Shown piece after piece: positions 32,737 to 40,778 of a stretch of DNA of 64,000 nucleotides. Origin of the DNA: JAGWBJ01 sp034423015 (lineage in GTDB: Bacteria > Chloroflexota > Dehalococcoidia > Lucifugimonadales > JAGWBF01). Location: the NCBI GenBank assembly GCA_034423015.1, contig DAOUJG010000055.1, forward strand, positions 1 through 64,000, written 5' to 3'. The notes beneath the pieces were generated by a model. The model saw only the letters and a list, made by a program, of their open reading frames with translations, searched no databases and was not told the origin of the DNA. The translations under genes were made by a program, and so were the position numbers. Each line of letters opens with the position of its first letter. Position 1 is the first letter of the stretch.

Positions 32737-33411
32737 CTAGCCCCCCAACCTGTACATGCCGTCCGTCAGGCTCTCGATAAGGCCGGGCTCCATGTACTCG
32801 TAGGCCCTCAGGTCGTCGAAGGTGTCCAGGTCCAACGCCAGGCCCATGCTGTAGTAGATGGCCAACGATATGCCCGTGGAGGACGCCTGGGTCAGATGGC
32901 GGTTGAAGCTGTCGGCGCCAAGCTGGGCCCTGAAGGTGTGGGACAGGCCCGGGACCAGCAGGATGCCGTTGGTGCCGCCCCCCTGCCGGGAGGGAGCCAG
33001 GGTGACGTTCTTCAGGTGGCCAGACGCGGCCACGAAACCGTGCACGTCCCTGGGCTTCAGGAAGGGGAGGTCCCCCGGCACGAACATGGCGGCGTTGCCG
33101 GAGCCGAGGATGCGCTCGAAGCTTCCGTCCAGGGTCTCGTTGACGCCGCTCCACTCGTCGGGATGCCACTGGGCCCGCTCTTCCGAGGCTATCCGCTCCA
33201 CCTGCTCGTCGCCGCCCACCACCCACACCTCCTCCAGCACGCCGCGCTCCGCCAGGCCCGGGGCGGGGCCGATGAGGGCCCTCAGCACACGGCGGAGAAG
33301 GTTCCCTCCCAGGGCCTCTCGCTGCCGCTCGTCCAGGTTGGCCGACAGCCGGCTCTTGGCCTGCGCCAGGGGCTTCATGGGCACCACGCCGACGGTGTGG
33401 GTATCCTTCAC
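32737..33411 (-). CDS. cofC: CofC-type guanylyltransferase of F420 synthesis
   Basis: 224 residues from GTG 33411, which overlaps the cofD stop (GTGA). THTVGVVPMKPLAQAKSRLSANL is the typical N-terminus with the nucleotide-binding K..L..AK.RL motif; VPGDLPFLKPRDV (about 110-122) carries the metal Asp pair and GGGTNGILLVPG the second conserved loop. It makes the guanosine-diphospho intermediate used by CofD, from 2-phospholactate or phosphoenolpyruvate depending on lineage. Substrate choice cannot be read here. Confidence 0.92.
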   Translation of the reverse strand: MKDTHTVGVVPMKPLAQAKSRLSANLDERQREALGGNLLRRVLRALIGPAPGLAERGVLEEVWVVGGDEQVERIASEERAQWHPDEWSGVNETLDGSFERILGSGNAAMFVPGDLPFLKPRDVHGFVAASGHLKNVTLAPSRQGGGTNGILLVPGLSHTFRAQLGADSFNRHLTQASSTGISLAIYYSMGLALDLDTFDDLRAYEYMEPGLIESLTDGMYRLGG

Positions 33412-34400
33412 GCCGTCCCGACTCCTTCGCCTTCCGAGTCTGCCTCTCCCACCATATCCAGTATACGCCTGGCCAGCCGCTCTTTGTCCACATCGGTGGT
33501 CATTACCGTGGGCGCCACCTCGACGCGCATCCCCAGCGCCTCGACGGACCCGGCCTGGTCCCTGTCCACCTCGTCGATGACGAACACGTCGCAGAGGCCG
33601 ACGTACTGCTCCGCTACGCCCCGGCACGACACATCGTACCCCAGCTCCGCCAGCAGCTTAGCGGCGGGGCCGCGAAGGGCCTGGCCCCCTACGATGGGGC
33701 TGACCGCCACTTTAGGCCCATGGAACGAGCGGACTCGCTCCCTGATCCCCTTCAGAGCAAGGACAGGCGCGATGCTGAGAAAGGGGTTGGAGGGGCAGTA
33801 TACCAGCGCCGACGCCTCGCCCAAGGCCCTGAGGAACCCGGGGGACGGGTCTACGGCGCCGGTGGAGCCGGCGTCGCGGCCGTAGCCATCCTCGAAACGG
33901 ACGGCCGTGGCAACGGGCTCGCAACGGTGCTTTACGAAGTACTCCTGGAAGGCCATGTCTCCCTGAGCCGTCTCCACCACCGTGCGCAGAGGGGCATCGC
34001 TCATGGGGACGACGCGGTGGAGGATTCCCAGGCCCCGGCATAGACTCTCGGTGGCCTGGGACAGGGTGCGTCCCTCCCGGAGGAGCTGGGTACGGCGGAT
34101 GTGGGTCGCCAGGTCCTTGTCGCCCAGGTTGAACCACGTATCGGCGCCATACCTTTGGAGCAAGGCCAAGCCGTTGAAGGTGTCGCCGGCGACCCCCCAT
34201 CCCGTCACGGTGTTGGTGAGCCCCGCAAGGGCGTACATCATCGTATCCAGGTCCGGGGAGACGTGCAGGCCGTGGAACACCTCGTCGTCTCCGGTGTTGA
34301 CCACGATGGTCAGGCGCTCGGGGGGCAGCGCCCTCGCCAGCCCCACGGCCAGCTTGGCTCCCCCGACACCACCGGCCAGGGCCAGGACGGTGGGAGTCAC
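33408..34400 (-). CDS. cofD: CofD, 2-phospho-L-lactate (or enolpyruvyl) transferase of F420 synthesis
   Basis: 330 residues; GTG start. VLALAGGVGGAKLAVGLARAL is the signature N-terminus, VVNTGDDEVFHGLHVSPDLDTMMYALAGL the conserved GDD/LDT block and YCPSNPFLSIAPVLALKGIRE the C-terminal P-S-NP motif. Transfers the phospholactyl-type group to FO, making F420-0. 29 nt after cofH. Confidence 0.95.
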   Translation of the reverse strand: MTPTVLALAGGVGGAKLAVGLARALPPERLTIVVNTGDDEVFHGLHVSPDLDTMMYALAGLTNTVTGWGVAGDTFNGLALLQRYGADTWFNLGDKDLATHIRRTQLLREGRTLSQATESLCRGLGILHRVVPMSDAPLRTVVETAQGDMAFQEYFVKHRCEPVATAVRFEDGYGRDAGSTGAVDPSPGFLRALGEASALVYCPSNPFLSIAPVLALKGIRERVRSFHGPKVAVSPIVGGQALRGPAAKLLAELGYDVSCRGVAEQYVGLCDVFVIDEVDRDQAGSVEALGMRVEVAPTVMTTDVDKERLARRILDMVGEADSEGEGVGTA

Positions 34401-34429
34401 GCGTTGCAGCGCCCGGGCCGCACGGGACC

Positions 34430-35710
34430 CTACTCCCCCTCGGCGCCCTTGGCGTGGCGGGGGTGCTCGAAGCGGAAGCTGTCCATCTTGATGAGACGCT
34501 GGTAGGAGCCGAAGCGTTCCTCCGCGTCGTCGCCCACCATGTCCAGGGGCTCCACCGGATCCTCACCGTCGTCGAAGACGTGGCGTATGTCGTAGGTGGT
34601 GTACCGTTCGGCTGGCACCCGGCCCGCGTCCCGGATCAGGTCCCGGAACTGCCTGGGACGCACAAGCTGGCCGTACTGGGCCCCGGCCGCCGTGGAGATG
34701 CTCTCGTTAATGAGGGTGCCCCCCATGTCGTTGACACCGGCGCCCAGCAGGGTCTGGGAGAAGCGCAGGCTCTCCTTTACCCATGAGACCTGGAGGTTGG
34801 GTATCCAGTTGTTCAGCATCAGCCGGGAGACGGCGTGGAGCTTGACCACCTCGTTGCCGGTGGGCCCAGTCCTGACGCCGTCGACGAACCCGCGGCTGTA
34901 CATGGGCGCCTCGGTGTAGACGAAGCTCAGGGGCACGAACTCGGTGAAGCCCCCGGTGGCCTTCTGTATGTCCCTCAGGAGGGCGATGTGGCGCGCTTTG
35001 TGCTCGTCTGTCTCCACGTGGCCGTACATTATGGTCGACGTGGTGGGGATGCCCAGGTCGTGGGCGGTGGTGATGACCTCGATCCATTGGTCCGCGGTTA
35101 TGCGGCCCGGAGAGATGCGGTCCCGGACCTCCTGGTCCAGTATCTCCGCCGAGGTCCCGGGGAGGCTGCCCACACCCGCGTCCTGCAGGCCCACCAGGTA
35201 GTCCCGGATGCTGCACCGGGACCGCACCGAGCCGTACAGCACCTCCTCGGGGGAGAAGCCGTGGATGTGCATGTCGGGCAGCTCAGCCTTCATGGCCTCG
35301 CACAGCTTGATGTACAGGTCCCCGTCCATCTGGGGAGGCAGGCCCGCCTGGACGCACACCTCCGTGGCCCCCAGGTCCCAGGCCTCCCTTGCCCGCCTTA
35401 TGATCTCGCTGACTGGCAGGAAGTAGCCCTCCTCCTGGCGGAAGTCCCGGCTGAAGGCACAGAAGCCGCATCGCTTGATGCAGACGTTGGTGAAGTTGAC
35501 GTTGCGATTGACCACGTAGGTCACCATGTCGCCCACCCGCCTCCGGCGCAGCTCGTCGGCGGTCAGAATCAGGGCGTTGGACTCCAGCCCCGAGACCCCC
35601 AAGAGGACGACGGCATCCTCTACGGAGGGGTCGTGGCCCTCCAGGGACCTGTTGAGGATGCGGCCCACCTCGGGTTTCACGTCCATGAGCAGGTGCTCCA
35701 GGGCCGGCAT
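34430..35710 (-). CDS. cofH: CofH, FO synthase subunit 2 (radical SAM)
   Basis: 426 residues from ATG 35710, with AGAGGGG upstream. Radical SAM cluster motif CIKRCGFCAF (C-x3-C-x2-C) at about residues 77-86, then AFSRDFRQEEGYFLP and GATEVCVQAGLPPQMDG. It joins tyrosine's hydroxybenzyl unit to 5-amino-6-ribitylaminouracil. MqnE/MqnC relatives exist, but the adjacent cofG and cofD settle the assignment. 19 nt after cofG. Confidence 0.94.
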   Translation of the reverse strand: MPALEHLLMDVKPEVGRILNRSLEGHDPSVEDAVVLLGVSGLESNALILTADELRRRRVGDMVTYVVNRNVNFTNVCIKRCGFCAFSRDFRQEEGYFLPVSEIIRRAREAWDLGATEVCVQAGLPPQMDGDLYIKLCEAMKAELPDMHIHGFSPEEVLYGSVRSRCSIRDYLVGLQDAGVGSLPGTSAEILDQEVRDRISPGRITADQWIEVITTAHDLGIPTTSTIMYGHVETDEHKARHIALLRDIQKATGGFTEFVPLSFVYTEAPMYSRGFVDGVRTGPTGNEVVKLHAVSRLMLNNWIPNLQVSWVKESLRFSQTLLGAGVNDMGGTLINESISTAAGAQYGQLVRPRQFRDLIRDAGRVPAERYTTYDIRHVFDDGEDPVEPLDMVGDDAEERFGSYQRLIKMDSFRFEHPRHAKGAEGE

Positions 35711-35729
35711 ATCCCCTCTTTCCCGGGGT

Positions 35730-37019
35730 TCATTTGGCGCTGGCGGCATATCGCTCGATACCCCCTTTCGCATAACCATCCCCGTCCGACAGCGACCGGA
35801 CGCGGTCACGGAGGGAGTCGGGTACGTAGTCCATTCCAGCGACGATGTAGTCGGGATACACCGGAAGCCGGGGCCTGAGCCGGAAGCCAAGCTCCTCGGT
35901 CCGGCGCCGGAGATCCCCGATCTGGGGCCAGGGCGCCTCGGGATTGACGTAGTCTATGGTCAGGGGAGATACCCCTCCCCAATCGTTGATCCCGGCGAGC
36001 AGATAGACCGGGTAGTCTTGGAAGCTCAGGTTGGGCGGGACTTGAACGTTCGCGTCGGGACCCAGCACCAATCGGGCCGCCGCCACGGTCCACAGCAGGT
36101 CCCGGCTCGTGGCGTCCAGGTGGCCCTCCATGGCCGTTCGCGGCTTGGCCCGGAAGTTCTGTACGATGACCTCCTGAACGTGGCCGTGCTTGCGGTGCAG
36201 CTCACGGATGGTCAGAAGGGACTCTATCCGCTCCTCCCGGGTCTCGCCGATGCCGATCAGGATGCCCGTCGTGAAGGCAACCCTCTGCTGCCCGGCGATC
36301 TCCAGGGTCTTCACTCGGACCGAGGGCCGCTTGCTTGGGGCCATCTCGTGGGGACCCCCCGGCATGGAAAGCCTTTCGCTCAGGCTCTCGACCATCACCC
36401 CCATTGACGCGTTGACGTCCCTGAGACCGGCCACCTCTCGACGGCTCATGGTGCCGGGGTTGGCGTGGGGTAGAAGCCCGGTCTCACGCAACACCAGGTC
36501 GCACATGTCCCGCAGGTAATCGAGGGTCGTCCCGTAACCACGACGGTCCAGCCATTCCCGGGCCTCGGGGTAGCGCTGCTCGGGCCTCTCGCCCAGGGTG
36601 AAGAGCGCCTCGGTGCAGCCCAGCCGGTCCCCCGCCTTCGCCACGTCCAGCACCCGGTCGGGGGTCATGTACAGCTCCTCAGCCTCGGAGGGGGACTGGC
36701 GAAATGTGCAGTAGCCGCAGAAGTCCCGGCACAGCCGGGTCAGCGGAATGAACACCTTGGGGGAGAAGCTGACGTTCCGCCCCCGCCCGCGGTCACGCAG
36801 AAGGGCCGCGGCACGGCAGAGCGATGGGGTCTCGCCATCGGTAGCGAGGGCCAGGCGCAATGCGTCCTCCGCGTGCAGCCCCGGGCCGTCCAGGGCCCGC
36901 TCCACCACCATCTTGAGGGCGTCGGACAGGCCAGAGAGGGGGTCCTCGGTCTCGGCCAGACGCTCGACTGCTTCGCCCATTGAAACACGGGATGCACCTG
37001 CGGTTCTGGTCGCTGGCAT
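35730..37019 (-). CDS. cofG: CofG, FO synthase subunit 1 (radical SAM)
   Basis: 429 residues from ATG 37019; ATG 36980 is an alternative and neither has a clear ribosome site. The motif CRDFCGYCTF (C-x3-C-x2-C) follows SPKVFIPLTRLC, typical of CofG. ALFTLGERPEQRYPEAREWLDRRGY and the C-terminal AGINDWGGVSPLTIDYVNPEAPWP are diagnostic. Forms the deazaflavin ring with CofH. Split genes, unlike the fused FbiC of actinobacteria. 17 nt after the NIPSNAP gene. Confidence 0.94.
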   Translation of the reverse strand: MPATRTAGASRVSMGEAVERLAETEDPLSGLSDALKMVVERALDGPGLHAEDALRLALATDGETPSLCRAAALLRDRGRGRNVSFSPKVFIPLTRLCRDFCGYCTFRQSPSEAEELYMTPDRVLDVAKAGDRLGCTEALFTLGERPEQRYPEAREWLDRRGYGTTLDYLRDMCDLVLRETGLLPHANPGTMSRREVAGLRDVNASMGVMVESLSERLSMPGGPHEMAPSKRPSVRVKTLEIAGQQRVAFTTGILIGIGETREERIESLLTIRELHRKHGHVQEVIVQNFRAKPRTAMEGHLDATSRDLLWTVAAARLVLGPDANVQVPPNLSFQDYPVYLLAGINDWGGVSPLTIDYVNPEAPWPQIGDLRRRTEELGFRLRPRLPVYPDYIVAGMDYVPDSLRDRVRSLSDGDGYAKGGIERYAASAK

Positions 37020-37036
37020 GAGCAGGCCTGTCCCCG

Positions 37037-37693
37037 CTAGGGGGCCGGAGAGTAGTCCGTGGGGCGCAGGATGGTGCTGTGGCTCCTTCTTACCAGCGGG
37101 CCGTCTATCTCCGATGCCGCGCGGGCCCTGGTCCACTCCGGGTCCGACTGGAAGGCGGCAAAGCTCTTCTCCCGGCTCCCAAGGTCCTGGTGGCCAAGGA
37201 TATACACCAGCCGGTTGTTGGTGCCCACCTGGTCGGTCCAATAGCCCACGTTCTCCATGCCGTGCTTCTCGAAGAGGGCCATGGTATGGTCAGCGAACCG
37301 CTGGTGCAGGGCGTCCATCTTGCCGGGCATCGCCTCGTAGATGCGCAGCTCCTGCACTTTGGTGGTGATCCTGGGCTGGGGAGAGTATGCCGTAAGTCCC
37401 ATGAAGGTGTTGTGGATGACGTCCACCAGGGGACCGTCCACCTCGGTCTCGGCCTTCACGCGCTGCCACTCGGGGTCGGCCCCAAAGGCCGCCACACGGG
37501 ACTCGCGGGCAGCCACGTCCGGGAAGACATTGATGTACGTCAGCCGGTTGCTGGTGCCTATCTCCTCGGTCCAAAAAGCCAGCATGTCGATACCGTGCTT
37601 GGCAAAGAGCCCGCACGTGTGTTTCGCGAACCTGTCGTTCAACGCGGGCAGCCTTCCGGGCATCGACTCGTAGATGCGCAGCTCGTACAGCAT
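37037..37693 (-). CDS. Tandem NIPSNAP-domain protein
   Basis: 218 residues made of two similar halves: residues 1-105 beginning MLYELRIYESMPGRLPALNDRF and 113-218 beginning QELRIYEAMPGKMDALHQRF. Each contains FW/YWT...GT.NRL.YI and a DPEW.R...EVDGP motif. The fold is a dimeric alpha/beta-barrel ferredoxin type; function in bacteria is unclear. It sits between ruvB and cofG in a co-directional run, so a link to F420-dependent metabolism is possible but unproven. Confidence 0.88.
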   Translation of the reverse strand: MLYELRIYESMPGRLPALNDRFAKHTCGLFAKHGIDMLAFWTEEIGTSNRLTYINVFPDVAARESRVAAFGADPEWQRVKAETEVDGPLVDVIHNTFMGLTAYSPQPRITTKVQELRIYEAMPGKMDALHQRFADHTMALFEKHGMENVGYWTDQVGTNNRLVYILGHQDLGSREKSFAAFQSDPEWTRARAASEIDGPLVRRSHSTILRPTDYSPAP

Positions 37694-37738
37694 CGGCCGT
37701 CTCCTCGCCCCGGTCCGTCAGCGACCCGGGGCCCGGTC

Positions 37739-38767
37739 CTACAGAAGCTTCCCCTGGGGCGGCTCGGGCTGCCTGGTGTACTCCCGCCCCAGATGGCGGT
37801 AACCCCGCAGGGTAGCTACCCTGCCCCTTGGGGTCCTGTCCAGGAATCCAAGCTGAAGCAGGTAGGGCTCGTAAATGTCCATGATGGTGTCCGCGTCCTC
37901 TCCGATGGAGGCCGCCAGGGTGTCCAGACCCACCGGCCCGCCTGAGAACTTGTCCACCACGCTGCTCAGGAGCCTGTGGTCCACCTGGTCCAGGCCCAAG
38001 GGGTCCACCTCCAGCTTGGCCAGGGCCTCCAGGGCCACCTCACGGGTTATTCTACCATCCGCCATAACCTGAGCATAGTCCCTGGTACGTTTGAGGAGGC
38101 GGTTGGCGACCCTGGGCGTGCCCCTGGAGCGGCGGGCGATCTCCGACACGCCGCCGTCGTCTATGGCCACGCCCAGTATGCGCGCCGACCGGGCCACGAT
38201 GACCTCCATGGAGCCGTTGTCATAGAAGTCCATGTGGAACACAGCGCCGAACCTGTCCCTCAGGGGAGGGCTGACCATGCCGAACCGGGTGGTGGCGCCT
38301 ATCAGGGTAAAGGGATTGATGCGCAGGTTTATGCTGCGGGCGCCCAGGCCCTTGCCCACCACCCACGACAGGAAGAAGTCCTCCATGGCGGGGTAGAGGA
38401 CCTCCTCTACGACCCGGCTGAGCCTGTGCACCTCGTCCACGAACAGCACGTCCCCCGTGTTGACGCTGCTGAGGATGGCCGCCATGTCCCCGGGGCGCTC
38501 CACGGCCGGCCCCGACGTCACCTTGATGCCGGCTTCCATCTCGTGGGCGATGATGTTTGCCAGGGTGGTCTTGCCCAGCCCGGGGGGGCCGTAGACGATG
38601 ACGTGGTCCAAGGACTCCCCGCGCATCTTGGCCGCCTGCATGGCGATGCTCAGGTTCTCCTTGACGCTGTCCTGGCCGACGAAGTCCTCGAGCCGCCGGG
38701 GCCGCAGGGACGAGTCCAGCCCGGCGTCGTCCTCCAACGTCTTACCGGATACGAGGCGGTCGGTCAC
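37739..38767 (-). CDS. ruvB: Holliday junction branch-migration helicase RuvB
   Basis: 342 residues, normal length; GTG start. RPRRLEDFVGQDSVKENL, Walker A GPPGLGKTTLA (60-70), Walker B VLFVDEVHRLS (about 108-118), sensor GATTRFGMVSPPLRDRFG and the winged-helix C-terminus with GFLDRTPRGRVAT. Hexameric motor acting with RuvA at recombination junctions; ruvA and ruvC are not adjacent. 10 nt after argS. Confidence 0.97.
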   Translation of the reverse strand: MTDRLVSGKTLEDDAGLDSSLRPRRLEDFVGQDSVKENLSIAMQAAKMRGESLDHVIVYGPPGLGKTTLANIIAHEMEAGIKVTSGPAVERPGDMAAILSSVNTGDVLFVDEVHRLSRVVEEVLYPAMEDFFLSWVVGKGLGARSINLRINPFTLIGATTRFGMVSPPLRDRFGAVFHMDFYDNGSMEVIVARSARILGVAIDDGGVSEIARRSRGTPRVANRLLKRTRDYAQVMADGRITREVALEALAKLEVDPLGLDQVDHRLLSSVVDKFSGGPVGLDTLAASIGEDADTIMDIYEPYLLQLGFLDRTPRGRVATLRGYRHLGREYTRQPEPPQGKLL

Positions 38768-38777
38768 AGCCGCTGCC

Positions 38778-40454
38778 CTACATCTTCTCGGGGGCGGTCA
38801 TGTCCATGAGATACAGTGTCTTGGAGAGGACGGTCTTGGCCGCCTCGGCCAGCTTCAGCCGGGCCAGGGTCATGGGATGGTCCTCGGGGTTGCTGGAGAG
38901 CACGCGGCAGTTCTCGTAGAACCAATGGAACGCGGTCGCCAGCTCCAGGGCGTAGTGGGGCAGGTGGTGAGGCTCCAGGGTGCGGGCCATGTTCTCCACC
39001 AGCTCGGGCAGGAGCAGCATCTTGCGGACCAACGCCACCTCGCTGGGATGGGTAAGGAGAGAAACGTCGCCGTCCGTCCAGTCGATGCCCTGGGCCCGCG
39101 CGTTGTTCAGGATGCCCGCGATGCGGGCGTGGCCGTACTGCACGTAGTAGACGGGGTTCTCCGTCGACTCCTTCTTGGCCAGCTCCAGGTCGAACTCCAT
39201 CTGCGTGGAGGGTGTCCGGGCCAGGAAGAAGTAGCGGCAGGCGTCGGCCCCCACCTCGTCCACCAGCTCCCGCAGGGTGATGAACTCCCCGGTCCGCTTG
39301 GACGCCCGGACCACCTCGGTCCCCCGCTTGAGGGTGACCATCTGGGAGATCACGATGGTGAGGCGGTCGGGGTCCAGGTCCAGGGCCGCCATGGCCGCCT
39401 TCAGGCGGGAGACGTGGCCCTGGTGGTCCGCACCCCAGATGTCGATGGCCTGGTCGAATCCCCGTTCCAGGAGCTTGTCGTAGTGGTAGGCGATGTCAGA
39501 GGCGAAGTAGGTGGGCGCTCCGGTGGACCGCACCAGGACGTTGTCCTTGTCCTCCCCCAGGGCGCTGGAGGCGAACCACCGGGCGCCCTCCCGCTGGGAG
39601 ATGTAGCCCCGGCTCTCCAACGTCTCCATCGCCTGGTCGTACTTTCCGTCGCGGTACAGGGACTCCTCGCTGAACCAGCTATCGAACTCCACCCGTATGT
39701 GCTCCAGGTCGTTCCGTATCAGGGACACCATCTTGCGGCGTCCAAGTGCTCCCAGCTCCTGAAGCGCCTCCTCTTCCCCCATGGAGAGGAACCTGTCGCC
39801 CTGCTCCTCCAGGATCTCGGCGGCCAGGTCCGCGACGTAGTCCCCGGCATAGCCCCCCGGCGGAAGGGATGCGTCCCGGCCCAGGGCCTGCTTGTAACGG
39901 GCCAGGATCGAGGCGTAGAAGGCGTCCATCTGGCTGCCGGCGTCGTTGACGTAGTACTCGCGGGTCACGGAGGACCCCGCCGCCGCCAGGACCCGGGCCA
40001 GGGTGCTTCCCAGCACGGCGCCCCGGGTGTGTCCCACGTGCACGGGGCCCGTCGGGTTGACGCTTACGAACTCGACGATCACCGAGCGCCCCCGGCCCAG
40101 CGGCACGTCGCCGTAGGCCGCCCCGGCCTCCCTGATGGCCTCCACCTGGCCGGCCAGCCACCCGTCGCGAAGGCGGAAGTTTATGAAGCCCGGCGGGGCC
40201 GCCCAGACCCGGTCGACCTCCTCCCCCGGAGGGACCAGCTTCACCAGCTCCTCGGCCATTACGATGGGGCTGATCCGGGTGGCGCGGGCCAGCCTCAAGG
40301 GCAGGCTGGAGGCGAAGTCGCCGTGCTCCGGGTTGGAGGGACGCTCCACTGCGATGTCGGGAAGGGTATCCAGGCTCAGCACGCCGGCGCCGCGGGCCTC
40401 CTCGACGGCCGCGCGGACCTTGTCCACGATGAGGTCACGAACGATTACTGACAC
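38778..40454 (-). CDS. argS: Arginyl-tRNA synthetase
   Basis: 558 residues; GTG start. Class I enzyme: PTGPVHVGHTRGAVLGSTLAR is the HIGH region (about 120-140). As in many ArgRS no strict KMSKS is seen; LKRGTEVVRASKRTGEFITL fills that place. N-terminal add-1 domain and C-terminal DALR anticodon domain (HARIAGILNNARAQG..., ELVENMARTLEPHHLPHYALELA) are present. First gene of the long minus-strand run through ruvB and the cof genes. Confidence 0.96.
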   Translation of the reverse strand: MSVIVRDLIVDKVRAAVEEARGAGVLSLDTLPDIAVERPSNPEHGDFASSLPLRLARATRISPIVMAEELVKLVPPGEEVDRVWAAPPGFINFRLRDGWLAGQVEAIREAGAAYGDVPLGRGRSVIVEFVSVNPTGPVHVGHTRGAVLGSTLARVLAAAGSSVTREYYVNDAGSQMDAFYASILARYKQALGRDASLPPGGYAGDYVADLAAEILEEQGDRFLSMGEEEALQELGALGRRKMVSLIRNDLEHIRVEFDSWFSEESLYRDGKYDQAMETLESRGYISQREGARWFASSALGEDKDNVLVRSTGAPTYFASDIAYHYDKLLERGFDQAIDIWGADHQGHVSRLKAAMAALDLDPDRLTIVISQMVTLKRGTEVVRASKRTGEFITLRELVDEVGADACRYFFLARTPSTQMEFDLELAKKESTENPVYYVQYGHARIAGILNNARAQGIDWTDGDVSLLTHPSEVALVRKMLLLPELVENMARTLEPHHLPHYALELATAFHWFYENCRVLSSNPEDHPMTLARLKLAEAAKTVLSKTLYLMDMTAPEKM

Positions 40455-40778
40455 GATGGCCCTCCCCCCAAGCGGCGCCCCGTGGTCCAGTCTATGCTAC
40501 CACATCGCCATGGGCCCGCCTAGCTCACCCGGCCGCCCCGGCCCCATGGCGGTCCTTCTCACCGGTGTGGTCTCGTTGCTTGCCGCCATCGAGGAGAGGC
40601 CCCGTCTCGCGTGCGGACAGGCCTGGGGTTTCAAGCAGCCGAGGTCAAACCTTGCAATCTGCCGACGGTGCAACCTTGCAATCTGCGTGCCCGTCCGCGC
40701 CCTGTGCGACGGCCGCCCCGTGGGTCTGGGCTCCCTGGCCCTGGGAACGGGCAGGCCGGCTTAGACCTCAGCCCGGAC
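40455..40778. other. 324-base spacer between argS and the restriction-toxin module
   Basis: No gene, promoter or tRNA was recognised. It holds the 15-nt direct repeat described separately. It marks the 3' end of the accessory module and may be an old junction. Confidence 0.4.
40648..40686. repeat. 15-nt direct repeat next to the accessory module
   Basis: AACCTTGCAATCTGC occurs at 40648-40662 and again at 40672-40686, a 24-nt period. It might be a duplicated fragment at an insertion point. No matching copy was found at the other side of the module, although that side carries GCAATC in the antitoxin operator. Confidence 0.6.

Noticed and set aside
38598..40451. A 617-codon plus-strand open frame opposite argS
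   Set aside because: Shadow of argS; no recognisable domain and no ribosome site.
40455..40778. tRNA or phage attachment site beside the restriction module
   Set aside because: No cloverleaf or integrase gene; only a 15-nt local direct repeat.
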